A DNA stretch of 64,000 nucleotides. Origin: Patiria miniata (Eukaryota; Echinodermata; Asteroidea; Valvatida; Asterinidae). Under the pieces are notes generated by a model, which had not been told where the DNA came from, made no database searches, and was given only the letters and a program-made list of their open reading frames with translations. Location: contig NW_024037076.1 in NCBI RefSeq assembly GCF_015706575.1, positions 14,450,898 through 14,514,897 of the forward strand, written 5' to 3'. Of this stretch, positions 12,401-27,400 are shown in pieces. A program made the translations under genes and the position numbers. Every line of letters begins with the position of its first letter. Position 1 is the first letter of the stretch.

Positions 12401-15400
12401 GACAAACTGCTCCATTTCATCTTATTTGGGGTCGGGGAATCAGACTCTAAGAACATGATGTTTTTCCTGGTTTTTCCAGCATCTTCAAGCATTTTCAGCA
12501 TAACTCCCCCAAATCCATTTACTACTGAAAATTGCAGCAAGAGCAAATGTTGTACATTCCCTTTAAATACACTACATTAACCATGTCATGTTATACTTTA
12601 ATGCCTACACTAGAGTTGTAACAATTTTGCTTTCACTGCAAATACATGTAGTTTGTTTCAGATTGGTCAGTATATAGGCTCTGAATGTAACATCCTTAAT
12701 GATGCAACTGCCCATTTTGCTCTCCCATATGAGTTTTCCCTTAGATTATATTTTCCAATTTCTGGTTCGGGTGTGGCAATAGACTGATTGAATATACATG
12801 TATGTTGCACAAATCAAGCTCTTTTTGAGTGCTACTTGTGCAGGGTGAGAAAAAATGGCTCCCTTTGGATAAGTATTTGTCTCCCACAAAAACGGGAAAA
12901 GTTACCAGTTTTTTTCTTCAGCCAAAGTTTGGTCAGTACAAGCTTCACACTGATGTTCAGCCTGTATGCAAAGCATACAGGCCTTTCTTTGTGACTAACT
13001 ACCAAAAAACACCACCAACATGTTTCCTAATATTTGTTAAGGGAAATAACCAGACGTATACTGGTAATAATACTGGTAATAATTTCCGCCTGTGCACAAA
13101 ATACGTACAGAGCCAGCTTTGTTGGGGGTATTTGTTCACTATTCTGTAATATAGTGTGAATAATCATGGGATTTGAACAGCGCCCCCATTAAAAGTATAT
13201 GTACCAGCCCCAGCCCCCCCCCCCCCCCAATTGATTTTCGGAGACCAAGTGTCCTGAGAAAAAAACCTGTCTACATTTCAAAAAATGTTGCTGATAAACC
13301 CCCCCTTGCTAAAATTCCTGGAACCAGCAATGGGCACCAAGATCTCCAGATTTTATCCACCTTTGATTTTTTTTTGGGGGGGGGTACCTCAAGGACTGGG
13401 TGTACAGCATTGTGCCAAACACCTTGTAGGAACTTCGCCAACGAATTACTTTTGAAATTGGGCACAAGTATGCATTGATTTGAATGACGGACATGTGGAG
13501 AATGAAAATGTGAACCTTATATGTTCCTCAGTTTCAGGTTAAGTAAATGTAATTGCATTTACTTGATGTCCTGTTCTGTAATTCCATTTATTTCCTTCAT
13601 TGTCCGGAGGGGGTCCGCTCATTCGTCCGAAATCGCATCCCCCAACCAAATAAAGGCCAATAAGTCCGACGCCTCATGGGTCCGACGCCTCATAGGTCCG
13701 AAGCCTCGTGTGCTTCGTTTTTCCGACGTCGGACTGATGGGGCATTAGACTTATGAGGCGTGGAACCTATGAGGCAGAATAAATAAATTGTATGTCTCAT
13801 AAGTCCAACGCCTAATAAGTCCGAAATTTCGGACTTATGGAGGCGTCGGATCTATGAGGCTTCGGACTTATGATACGGCCCCATCCTGAGGCCCATTGTT
13901 GCCATTATGTTGATAGCAAAGGGCTTATTCTAAACATTGTGTTGGTAGTGTTGTGGGGAAGTCTCAAAGAAAGGCTTGTATCCTTGGCATGCATGACTGA
14001 ATATCAGTCAAACTTGTACTGACTGTGGTCAATACCCAGACCAAACGTTGGCTGAAGAGAAAACTGGTAACCTTTCCCGTTTTTGTGGGAGACAAACAGT
14101 TATCCAAAGGGACATTTTTTTACTCACCCTGTACTATGACAATATCACAATTGCTGTCAGTTGATTGAACTGTTTCCCTCCCTATTTATTGCAGGTATTT
14201 CATGGCATCCTTGCAGTATCTGCAAATGGTATGTACACCTTTAACAAACTCGAACATGCTATGTTTTTCTTACTTGCGCCAGATTTGTCATGGTTTGCCA
14301 ATATTAGTATAAAACTTACATATACGTAGCAGTATGATGACAGAATGAAACTTTGAATAAAAGTGTAAAAAAAAAAGAGAGAAATGTTTGCGGACAAACG
14401 CAGCTACTTGTTTTTTTTCTAGTACGGTATGCGTATTGATATTACCCAATCACTTGACCATTTCTGAGAATTTTAATGGTTTAAAAATCTGTTAAACTTT
14501 TATGTGTGTAACAAACAAAATTGCATTTTGATAACATATCATGATGATGTACATATGATAAGGGCAACCTCGTCCCTAGTGCTCACTCTATATTTCCAAC
14601 TTCGTTTCCAATAGTAAGCCCTGGATAGGAAACTTTTTTCCTGTATCCTGTTTCGATACCGCAATTGGCTAGTAATGGATTTATATCGTTTACTTGGTGT
14701 TGTTATTTCCAACATGCATTACTTATTTTCACAATCATTATAATTACATGTATTTTATAATGTCCACGACTTATTAAAAATACTCCGATCCTTTCCAATT
14801 TGCTCATATTAATATGAAATGTGATACTGCATATTGGCGGGATAACATTGTAACATTTTAATTTCGAAAACAATCATGTTTTTGTATCACGTCGCAACGA
14901 ATGGATTCTGTGTTTACCCCCGACACCGCATACAACAACAAATGCTAATGTAACGCACAGGCAGGCACCAGACTATTCCTCAGTTGCATACGTGTTCAAA
15001 AATTATGCACATGCAAATGATCCAATACCAGGGTGAGAGAGCAGGTAGTGGTGGGCGTGTACTGCTCGACACCCTGGGGACGAGGTTGGTTGTAAGGGTG
15101 ATTACATTGCCAAAACAATAACTCTGACTTTAACAAGTTTCAAGAATGTCTAGATTAATTAGTTTTTTTTTTAACTACTTATTCATGTGTAGCTATTTCA
15201 GCTTTATGCTGCTAAAAAGTCTTGATGAAAACAAAAGTGAAACATATATTAATTAATGTTTTTTGGAACAATGATGTCAGTAATATTCTTGGTATTTTCC
15301 AGTGGGAATGGCAGCTAATGGTACAGCATCGGAAATGACTAACAGTGTCAGCTAATGTGCATCTACATGTATAGAAATCAGTATCAATAAGTGATAGCAC

Positions 15401-18400
15401 ATGTATTATTAACATGTTAACATGAGGTTTTCATATGACAACCTATTAATTGATTTATCAACTCGTTGTTATAGAAGGGACATATTATGTGCATTAATTG
15501 CAACTTTTGTTCTTTGCCAATCTCTCTGAGTAACACTGGGTTTTGATATTATTAAACATTAAAATGTTCAACATGTAATTTTTTTATCCATACTACAGTC
15601 TATTGTTTGTTATCAGACAGAAGTCTGTCTCAAGTGAAAATGCAATTTTCTTTCAGGCCTGGCTGTTCTCTCAAAATCCATATATAACGTCCACTACATG
15701 TAGAGTGTACATTGTATATTTACCTATCGGCCTCATATTGTGTGGTACATATTTGCAAATCAAGAATGAGGCAAGGTAATGGCAAATAATCAATAGGGAT
15801 ATGAACTTCACTCTTTGCTGGCTCAGTTGGAAGATATTTCCTAAACTGTACTTCAGTGCAAAATTTCCAAATCTGACAAGCATTCATTACTTTACTCTCC
15901 TTCAATTTAGTTGTGTCAGCAAAAAAGGCCATAAATCCACATTAAACAGAACACTTTAACCAAAACTGAAAAACAGGAAAAGCGGTGCAAGCAATTGCGC
16001 CAGAAATATCCCAATAACGATGGATCGTGACAACACAATGGATGCTATCATGTATAATAAACCATCTTTATTGTAAAGCCTTAAACAGAACTAAAGCTTA
16101 GAGAAAAATGGTTTTATGAAGTATCTGAAAAGATAAAAGAATATTGGGCAAATAACTAAATAATCAAGAGCCCAATTCTTTCCTTTCGAACTCCCTCATT
16201 TCGTTAGTAATATGTTTGCAGCCAAAGATTTTTCCAGTATCTGTATGCTAATAAATCACCCAACACTTCCATGAAATGGTGTCGGAACATAGGGGTGTTG
16301 GGGACATAGATCATTCATCCTGATAACTATTACTTAAGTAGTTCAATGATATTTAAATGGATTCAGAGTCACTGTGGAATGATACACAAAGTGTTTTGAT
16401 GTAGTACAGTAAATGGTATTAGAAACACTAAAGATGGTAATGCTTCCCTACACTGGATCTTTAAATCGTTCTGAGTAGTTCCTTGGCTGAGTACAGCACG
16501 GAAACAGTTATCTTCCATTCCAAGATATCTGTTCAGTTTATCATAATGTTCTTTTAAACAAATTGATTCAGATGTTGCAGACTATAAGATGGCCAGGCTG
16601 AGTTTACTTAAATATTCAAATTATACGACTTGAAAGGAATGATACGATGAAATGTAAAGGTGTAGTGCGAGAAAACAATTTACATGATTTTTAAACTAAC
16701 ACTGTCTACAAAACAAAATCATAAATGAAGATTTGAGCATGTCAAGAAAGTTAAATTTGAATCGAAGAGGAATGGTTATGCGTCATTACTAAATCCTTAA
16801 TAAGTCTTAAAAATGACTTGTCGTAGTACATTAGGCCAATTCCCTGGTAAAAACATCCTTTTATAAACAAGGGCGGATCCGGGGGGGGGGGGGGGGGGGG
16901 CAAAGGGGGCCATGGCCCCCCCCCCCCTGGATCCGCCCTTGTTTATAAAAGGATGTTTTTACCAGGGAATTAGCCTAATTTGGTTAAAGTGGTCAGAAAT
17001 TGCCTCAGATCGCACTACAGAGCATCTAGAATCCAAAAAATTTTCGGGGTCCTTAAGCGGGCCCCGAAGCCGTATTTTTTTTGACCCACTTTTTTGGGGG
17101 ACCAAACATTTTTTTTGGCCCCCCAAAAATTGTGTTCTGGATCCGCCCTTGTTTATAAATACAAGATATGAAAAGCCAAGGAATTTCTGTGTCAACATTT
17201 ATCTCTTTAGTTATTATCTCTTAACCTGCAGCACAGTGTAGCCTATGCAAATTTTGGTTTTCGCTGACTGTCGTGGATGCAAATTAACAGTTAGTTACAA
17301 GTAATTGTTATAAACTTAAAGTAAACCATACCATGAAACATTATCCAGCATAGTCTACATGTAGATTGGTCAAGTGGCAAATGACAAAATTCAGAGTCAA
17401 AACCAAAAGGTCATATTGTTACATGCTGAACTTGGCCCTACATGTACAGATGTTTTAAAAATAGAAATCAGGGTGACTCCCAGCTTCACGTCATAGCAGC
17501 CAACTAGTTTAAAAGTGTTTGCCACTGTGAAATCAAGAGCAGTTTTGATAGTTCATTAATTTGTTTGCAATTTAAACAAGGAGCTGGTAATCTTATTTTT
17601 TTGTGGTAATGAGAACAAACGCTATGGGCCCACAAAGAAACAAAATCCCTACAGTGTATTAAAGAGCACAATTTTACAGGTTATCAAAATTCAAGCACCA
17701 AATGTAAGTGACAATAATTATGTCATACACTCAACCAAAAAGAAAGTCCCCCTCTATACTTTTTTGCCTAGCTCAAAAACTACTGGGCACATCTTGCTCA
17801 AACTACAACTGATCAGTAGAGAAATTCCTTAGCAATCCAGCCATACTTTTGGTTGAGTGTATTACAAGGTACATGGGTAACAAGAACATAATACCGTCAA
17901 TAAGCTGTAATTGCTCCCAGGAAAGGTGAGAACCAAAGAAAAAACATTAGTGGAGACACAAAAATTTCATCAAACCCCAGAAGCATTCAAAGTTTATCAT
18001 TGTTAGAACTTCATAGAAGGAGCTTGAAATAGATGGGCCTCTGCCGTCACCAATTTTCTCGCTGATATTAAACAATTTCTCTGTTGAAATGGGCGGATTT
18101 CTGATTTATAAGATATCTGCCAGAAAAATTGCACAAAGAACAAATAACTAACATTCTGGTTCACTGACAACAAAGTAAGATAAAGATACTTTTAACCTTG
18201 TTTTTGGCACATTTCTATCAAAATCTTGTGTGTCTTGTGCCATGCCATTTAAAATCACTAGCGTTGCTAACTCAAATAACATGCTGGCACTCATGAGCAA
18301 AACTTGCCCAAAATACAGGTTATTATTGGAAAATCCTCAGCTCAAATCCACCAATCTTGGTACTATCCAAGCCGCAATAAACTATTTGAGGAGAAAACTT

Positions 18401-21400
18401 CACAGAAGACAGCAGAATGATTGTACATTTTTGTAAAAAAATGATGTTAAATTTCAGTGGCAAAATGTTGCCGTTTCTCCCTTCAGTGGTGGAATCAAGA
18501 ATGACGCGATGCTAACCCACTGCGTGCTATCTCAGTGCTATTGCAATGTGAGAACTTTCCACCAATGACTGCTAGCCGTTTAGACATTTAGCGTGTGACG
18601 TGGTCGTGACCAACCACATTAGGGATCTTCTCAAAATCCTTGAGGTATCCATGCTTCCATAAACCCAATTAAACTGAAGTTTGACGTCTTTAGCAGGTAT
18701 TGGGTTGAAGACACACATTCTGTGCCAAGTAGTCCTTGCAGTCAAAATCAATCAAGTGACTGTTTACAACCTGTTAGCATTCTCAACCCACATAAAGCAG
18801 GATGGACTGCCTTGGACTGCTTAAGTAACTTGATACAACAGTACAACTACAACTTCAGAAGCTTTTGAAGGTGTTGCCTGTCCTTATACATGTATACATG
18901 TTATGTGTACAGGTCTCGTGTCTATAATTAGCCACTCCACTTTGAGGTTATTGGTTCTGGCTACTGTTTCAGCTTGTGAGCTTTATTTCTTGTATTAACT
19001 TCAGATGTATTATTGTAATATTATTATTATCTTGTATTTATATTGACCTCAGATGAAGCAGAAATGAACCAAGTGATCTATGAAGAGACCTTAGAAACTG
19101 GTCTCTACCCTGGCAATGTGTTTCGCACCAAGGTGTATCTATACCCGGGGATCAAATGGTGAGTCAGATCTTTGTAATACATGGACTGAAATCAATATTA
19201 AAATCACTGAAATCAGTGTGATAGCACTGACATCGTAATCTGTGAACTCACCATTGATGTGTAATATGGTTGAAGTTGTTGTACCTATTATCCCAGAAAT
19301 TAATATCCTAGATCAGGAAAACTGCGCTAACTTTGAGTCATTGCTATATTGCCCCCCACTGCTGTAAGCATAGGCGTAGCCAGGGGGGGGGGGGGGTATT
19401 TACCCCCCAATATTTTGTAAAGACTGCCTTTTTCCATTAAAATGCCCTTTTTTTCAACGGGCATACCCCCCAATAATTTGTAAAGAGTGCCCTTTTTGTT
19501 TAAGAAGTGCCCTTCTTTCTTTTTTTAACAAGTGCCCTTTTTGAAACAGAAGTGGTGCCCTTTTTTTGTGGCCTCTGCCGTTTTGGATGCCTTTTATAGA
19601 ATTTTGCACATGTATCGCCCTGAAAAGCACCATTTATTGGCCGTTTGTGTGTATAATCATCGTTTTTTAACAGTTCCCCCCATTTTACGGAGGACATTTC
19701 ACCATGGATGTGCAAGTGCCCTTTTCAAAAATGTTTACCCCCCCAATAAAAATGACCGTGCATACGCAACTGGCTGTAAGTGAAATTACAAAATAAGATT
19801 AGTTTAGATTTGTTGAGATATATGTACTACTGCATTCAGTGTTAATTTATTTTTGTGCATGTATTCAGGTTTCGCGTCAACTTACAAGACACCCCAGGCA
19901 ACCCTGTCTTGAATCACACTGAAGTGGCCATATCAATACGGGTAAACATCAACCCTATGTATAGCTCCATCGGTACCATTGAACGCAACTGGCTTGATGC
20001 CTCTGGAGTTAGCCAGCTAGATCCACCAGAGAAGGCCATCTATGGGGAATTCCCATTCTATGCAGACTATGTGTTTGAATTCACCCTGCTGTGCAGTCTC
20101 AGCCATTATGAGGTATGGATCCAGTCAGTTATGTCAGTATGGGCTCTGTGCGCCAACAAAAGAGGGAGCTTTTTGAGCACTTTTGAGAGCCCTGTGGACA
20201 AGACACACCGCGTGCGCGCACTGTATTGTATTGTTTCGCATGCGAAGTACACACAACTTGATTATCCTGAATGTGCCAAAGCTAAGCCATGGATGAACAG
20301 GAACCAGTCTAGGTCTCCCCAAACTCTCCTTTTCTGGCCGTTGAAGCGGTACTTGTCCATGGAGCTCATTGGGACAGTAGCTGTTGAGGGTGCTATCCAT
20401 GTGATAATATGGTCAGGCTACATGTATGCAAACATCCTTTAATGGTGCGCTAGTGGGTTACTTGCATTGATTGGCATCTTTAAGAACATTTTTTTTAGGA
20501 TTATATTTGACCTTTCTTCAATTTCTTTGCGGAAAAGCCTTATTTTTTACTTCTGATTTGTTTTTTCATCTTCGTTCTTCTTGTTCCAACCCAAATCCCA
20601 AAGACTGTGTTCATTAATTTTCTTTGTGGCTTTTTGGACATTTAACATGTTCAGATCTGCAAAGATGGATGTCAGGTTGACGTCATCGTGTGTCATGTGA
20701 CATCATCTTAAGGTGCAATTTTCAAAGTCCTATGTCTTCAGAACTACAAGTCCTATTGGGTTGAAACTTTGTATGTATATAGTCAGGGACGTGTTATTGA
20801 TGAAAATTGAGGTGACATGATGATGTCATCATGTGAATTTATATTGATTTTTTTGGATTTTCATTTCATCTGCATATTTCATGAACAAAACATGCTACTT
20901 CAAAATTCTTATTGTATTATGTTTGGCATTTGGTGTGATGTTATCATGATCTCATCAAAATTTGTGATTTAAAAATTAAAAAAATGTTGATTGTCATGAA
21001 CCTTGGTGGGTAGGGAGATACTATTACAATTATCCAAAGTGACGTCAAGATGACTTCGTCAACTTAATTTCTATTAAGTTTCAAACTCTTGACATATTTT
21101 TCTACTAGCAATATTTGACATGAAATGCAATCACGTTGACTTTAAAGGGAATATACATCATTTGCTTTTGCTGTAATTTTCAGAAATGGATGGAATTGGG
21201 GGGTTGGAAATATATAGCAAATATAGTTACACTGACTTTTTTGAGGTTTTGGGTTCGAAAATGCTATAAAAACCAAGAAAAATGATCATTTTCCTGTAGT
21301 CTGGTTCCCTGACTCCATATAAGAAAAAAACAGAGCAGTTTACATACATTGGGGAATTGTAAGGTCAGGGAACCAGTCTAGCTGGCTCGTACCCGTTCAT

Positions 21401-24400
21401 AGGTTTGTAATCGATTGCAAACAAGTGCGATGGTCAATTGGGGCCAGTATTTGAAAAAAAAAAGCCAGTTGTTTCCAACGCTGATCGGCCAATCAGCGTT
21501 GGAAATTAATACAAAAATACCACTTTTCTTGAAAATGACAGTATACCAGGTGCCATGATTTTACAGGATGCTTTACACTGTCATTCACTAACAGTCCAGC
21601 AAGGTATTTCAAAATGATTTGGTAGTTTTATTTTTTGATGTTTGCAAATGTTGTATTTTCCCTTTAAACAAGGCAAAATACAAAGATCCTAAGCTTACAT
21701 GTAAGTTGGTCCTAAGTAAGTGACATAATGATGACGTCATCCTGAGTCATAATATGTTATCTGAAATTTTAATAATTTAAAGTTCCACATCTATTTTTTC
21801 TCTCAAATGTTTGCATTTTTAATTTTAAAAGGTAATGTCTTATAACTATACATGTACAACTACAAGACTTGCCATCACATATGGTCTAAAAAACTTGGAC
21901 CATAAAGCTTCAAAATTTTCACAAATGTAACACATGGAAGAACCCAATGTTCTGTTATCGAACTACATAGCTCTAGTTTCTTTGATGTTTTTGTTGGTTT
22001 TTTTGCGTAAAAGAGAGTTACATGTGCTTTGTAAAATCAAGTCATCATAAGTGAATTCACACAACATTCATGTTCTAGAATGGACATACACATATATGGG
22101 CTGCTTGAGCAGAAATTTGTGTGCTAAGTAGCACCATGAAATTCACCCTCTCTTTCTAAAAGAAATTCAAGGTGTGAAGTAATTGCATAACTATGATTTA
22201 CAACAGGTTCAAGTGAATGGATATGATAAGTTCACATTCCTGCACAGAGCAACAACTGGTACACTGCCCCAATTTGATGTGGTGCGAATCATGGCCAGTC
22301 CTGGCACGGTGGACCTTTGCTGGACTAAGTTTAATCTGGACCTGCTCCCAGCTCCAACCAGTTCCAGTGAGGTACGTGTAAATGTCTACATTGTTCAATC
22401 GTAATTGCCTTGTATTTGTGGTCTGATTGCACAGGTTCACAAAACAATGTGTGTAAACACCTTCAATTGTGGATCCTATTGTCCTCTGTTGTTTAAGGTC
22501 CAATATTTGAGTGTGTATACATGTACATTACATGTATGGGTGATGCTTGTGTTATCAAAATTCATCATTATTTAAATGTGGCAGCTGCCAAGGCCATTGC
22601 TATGCTTGTATTTTTTAAAGGATGTGGTTTTGAAAAAGGAAAACATTTTTAAGTCTGAAATATACATGATAAAAGCCAAATGGCAAAAACAGTATTATTT
22701 CTTCATATTGTTAGTTTTTACTTCATGTCATTCTTCTGATTTACACAATTTGTTGCAAATCTGCATATCTTCAAATCTAAAGGCTGTGTCATACTTCAAT
22801 TTGAATTTCATGACGTCAACCATTCACGTTTCATTGGGACGTTCTCTGTTACCTTAACAAATTCACTTTACATCAACATCTGCATGAAGTATGAACCATC
22901 CTTAAAGGTGAGTTTATCATCATTGCAAACTACAAACAATTTGATTCTGTGGCCTCACTTCATGATTTGCAATACAAAATTTGAACTTATTCATCTCTGC
23001 AATTTTGCTTTTAACTATTTCATGAGGTAAATTTGGCCATTCACAGTCATGTGAAGCATGAACCAGACTTTACATAGAAATATACTGCTTGTTGATGGCA
23101 GGAGACAGTTACAGCCAGTGTTTGACAATTGCTTAATACCTGTAGGTGACCACCAAATGCAGCCAGCCAGTTCAGAGGAGCTTGTGCGATGATCTGGTCT
23201 GCTACCTCTTCTCAAAGGAACACAGCATGTACACTAGCACTGCTAACCCCGTCACTATGACAGCCAGCCCCATGACCCTGTCTGATGATGTTTATACTTC
23301 CTTGGAGGAAATGGCAGAACAGTTTTGTTGTTTGGAGGGACTCATCAAAAATATAGACGATAGAAAAAACAAAGATATCCTTCAGGTAGGGATATGATTT
23401 GTGGAGAGAATTTCTCTACGAGTTTTTTTTATTCTATCATTCAGTGCTGTACCTGTGTCCAATTTGCAAGGAGGGGGGGGGGGGGGAGCGGTACATTTGA
23501 AATTGGGGTACCTCATACTATGAACATCTGATCCCTTAAATTTTCATTAAAAATCCACTTCTCCGTGAAAAGAATCTTTAAGAGATGTTTCACGGACATT
23601 TACATGAAGCTCATATAGGACTAATCCTGTAAGGCTATTTTCACGTTTTTTTTTAATGACCCTGGCCACTGAGGATTATCATTGGTTATACATAACAGTA
23701 CACTGGGTCTATCTCCATGGGTAAACAAAGGACTTTCTTAAGGATGTTTTCACGAACACCTAATCTGGCTTAATATGTTGAAAAATCTGTGAAAATTTTG
23801 TTAACTGTAATTTCAAGGGAAAATGGCTCTTTAACGAATTTTGAAGGGATGAAGATGTTCATAGCTGAAGGGGAACCTCAGTGGGTTTCAAACAATACAG
23901 AGCTGTATGGCCTTCCCCCTGTGTCTCCACTAACTTGGTAGGGAGCATGGATCAGACAGTATACTGGCCAGTGCCAGAAATCAATGACATTCAGCGGACA
24001 CTCAGTTGACCTTTTATTGAAGCTTAGCCTATTTGTTTTATTTTTTTTACATTTCAGTTGGCAGCAGAAATCAACACTCAACTCTTTGCATGGGATGGTA
24101 ACGCAAGCTGGAGTCATGTGAATGAGGTGCGAAAAGAAAGAAAAAAATAATAGGAATTATGTATAAATAATATAAAATATATTTTGTAGGGTACCTTTCC
24201 CGTAAGGTAGGGTAGCTTTCCTTGCCAGGTCTGATGCTTTGCTGAATTAAATGAGGTCAAACAAAAAAATTACCTTTGGTTCAGGTCACATGGTTAGAAC
24301 AAAGAGCAAGAAACATGGTTCAACCACTGTCGTGTCGATGTTTTCTACGCTTCTCCGTGGTTTGTCAGGTTTGTGCGCTTGTGGTGATAGCAATTGAAAA

Positions 24401-27400
24401 ATCCTCGTCAAATTCCCCATGGTTTTTCACAAAGAATTCCCTGAATATCATTTAAAAATTTCACTGGAAGAAATTTCCTTTTTGTTTTTGGAAAATGTTC
24501 ACATTCTCCGATGTCTGGAGCAAATTGGAGTCTTCTAGCACCTGCATGAGAGCCGCATGAAAGCCACAAAAGACGTGCAGCCGGCGTCCGATCCGATGTA
24601 AAGTTTACAATGCACATGGCAATTGGTGGAATGATATCGCATAATGAATTTTCCTATTGGCTAACGCGATGTCAACAAAGACTTGCTTTCAGCAACCTAA
24701 AAGCATTTAGTTTAAAAAAAGATCGTTAGGACACTTTGCTTCCATGATTTCTCCCACAATTTCAAACAAAGTTTGTCTGTCGAAGGTCTGTGCGGCTGTG
24801 TAACTTGCGGTCAACCAATAGAATTGCTTGTTGGGCACAGACATTGCCGTGGGGATTTCCCCTGGCACGCAATACTGCGCTGCTCGCACACACGTGTGTA
24901 CGTACACTCGTACAGAGGAACATGAGACACACAGACCAGACTTTTTGGAATGCGTTGCAATAACGATTACGTGACGAAGGACCCAAGTGGTACAACATTT
25001 GTATGTTTGACCACAATGGGTTTTTTTCGGATAATACCAGAAAGAAAAAAATCACTTGCTGGTAAATGCCTATAAATTGTTCTGGCGGGCAGCGATTTTG
25101 ACCAATTTTGATCGGAAGTCGGTATCGTATAAACGGGGTCGCGGTCAGGTGACCCGAACCAAAGGTATTTTTGTGTTTGGCCTGATACAAATGCTGCACA
25201 ATGTTCACGATCTTTAACAATATTTAAGTGTTATTGGGGGAGTGGACAACCTCTACTTTATTTAATAACTTGGTCATGAGGAACAAGTTATGTGCATTCA
25301 GATGTTTACCCTGTTGCCAGAACACTATTCTGTAACCACAACAACATGCCTCAAAATGAATTGCAAGTGGTTCCCATGGTCATTGGCATCACCAGTATTT
25401 TTCAGGAGGGGGCAAGGATTCAACCTAAGGCAGTGTCCTAGTAATTGAACTTGATATAACTCCATTGCTCAACATATCTGTGATATATTGAGACCATGTG
25501 TTGTGTCCTGATAGTGCGCCCTCTATCGGTATGATTAAAGAGTTCCGCCATGTTGCATTAAAGAGTGTGTTCTGATAATTTTACGTCTGACGTTCCCTTC
25601 TTTCCATGACATAACACCATGCCGATTCCTGTCCACTTTACAGATCAGTCCTAGTGGACCATTGAGCCTTACGGACAGATTGGATGACATAGCACAGGTC
25701 CTTGGAAATCGTCTCCAACTTGGGAAAACAATTGAGGCAGAGACACCAACAATCAGTGAGTTCATAAGCAAACCTTGTTACCACCTTGGACCAATCAACA
25801 CTCAATGTCATGACTCGCTTTATAGAATCCTGTGCTTATGATCACAGTTTATGCTTTTACAGTGTTACAAAAGCATTTGGCATTGTATTATCCTTCTAAT
25901 AACAGCATGAACTCTGTGCACAAGTACTCCTTCAGTGGTTATAAAGTGGAGGGCGCTAAATTTCATCCGTGCTGAAAGGTAGACAGGTTTTTTTCACGGC
26001 GTACCCAGCCTCTGTAAAATAAAAAAAAAGGGGGTGGGGGAGGGGGGCTGGACACCATGTTCCCATGGGGTGCTGTTCAAAACCGAACTCATAGTAAATG
26101 TCTGACAATAGTATACAAATATTGAGTGGCTCAGCGTGGAATGGGAGGAATATAATTGCAAGGTGAAATCTGTACTTTTCCATTTCACGAGGCGAAGCCA
26201 AGTGAACTGGAAAAGTCCAGATTTTACCCAGCGATAATATTCCTCCCATTTCACAATTTAAAGCCACTCAATATTTGTTTTATATAACTGACATATAGAT
26301 CCTTGTTATTTGATATTTGAACTTTTGTTTCAATACAAAATTGGTGGAATATGTATTTCTCTCTTCCAAACCACCCCTTCACAAAAATGTTTGAACCCAA
26401 CACTGTAGCGCTGGCTCTTTGAAACAATACACGCTACCGGTACGCGCAACACTGAACGCACACACCAGCATGCATTTGCACACAAATATCTCGTCATGGA
26501 ACAAGAATAATCCTAACTGTTCAATAGTATTTCCCATTCCCATGGGCAAATGGGACTTTTTGAGCCCCGGCGTGAATGGGAGCAATAACGAATGTCATCA
26601 CATGATGTGAGTTCCCAAAGGCGGATCCAGAACACAATTTTTTTGGGGGGGCCCAAAAAGTGTGTCCAAAAAAATTACGGCGTGGGGCTCGGGGCCCATT
26701 TAAGATGCTCTGTGGTGCGATCTGAGGCAATTTCTGACCACTTTATAATTGTTAATGTTTTTTGAGGAAAAGATGGTGGTGTACTCAATGGCCCCCTTTG
26801 GCCCCCCCCCCCCCTGGATCCGCCCTTGTGAGTTCCACCAATTACATGACAAGGATCTGTATGTCGGTTATATAAGTGGCGCTATTCTCTTTCCACAGGA
26901 CGTTAAAACAAAACTTAGGAAATTGCACACAAAAAAAGGTTGTCAGGGAAATAAAATGTGGAAAAAGGCATTTTTGTTAAACCCGCTATTCATGATAACT
27001 TATAGGACTGTGCTTTTCTCAGATTGCCAAGTTTCTAGTGGGGGGGGGGACTGGAGTGGGGAAACAATGTGGTCCCCCCCCCTCCCTCCCATGTAGCTAC
27101 ACCTCTGAGTCCATAAGGTTGCTTTTCCTTTTTGGCCAATAAAAGTCACCTCGCAGTGTGTCTGTGGGCAAGTGTTAGTGCCTCTGCATGGGCACTCTCC
27201 ATAGACATCACCTTCTGACAATGGTGAATTTTTCTTAATAAAATTAAGTGTCACACACTACAAAATTTCATTCATCAACCATTGACGTTCATATGGTCGT
27301 GGACTATGTAGTTTAGACTATTTGTGTACTTTTTGTGAGCAGGTTGTTCTCTGGAATCCAATACTCTTGGTGCATTCATCCAGAAAGATTGGACTTTCAA

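Larger units (their letters stand above)
12841..14131. mobile_element. 1.3-kb inverted-repeat element, mariner-like ends
   Basis: The left end CAGGGTGAGAAAAAATGGC and the right end TTTTTTTACTCACCCTG are inverted. The ~150-base arms (12841-12990 and about 13965-14131) are reverse complements, including TCTCCCACAAAAACGGG/CCCGTTTTTGTGGGAGA. TA follows the right end and TG precedes the left. Other repeats (13173 and 13600 regions) sit inside. It lies in intron 1, ending 63 bp before exon 2. Confidence 0.75.

Noticed and set aside
19855..20442. A 195-codon stand-alone gene
   Set aside because: Only 19869-20112 is exon 4 of the GPCR; the rest is intron read-through past a good donor.
20640..21080. 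CRE-dependent enhancer from several TGACGTCA-like words
   Set aside because: The words sit in a diffuse repeat-like region with GATGACGTCATC phrases; a regulatory role cannot be supported from sequence alone.
24408..25220. Minus-strand open frames as a gene in intron 8
   Set aside because: They overlap an inverted-repeat element, have no family motif and no supporting splice sites.
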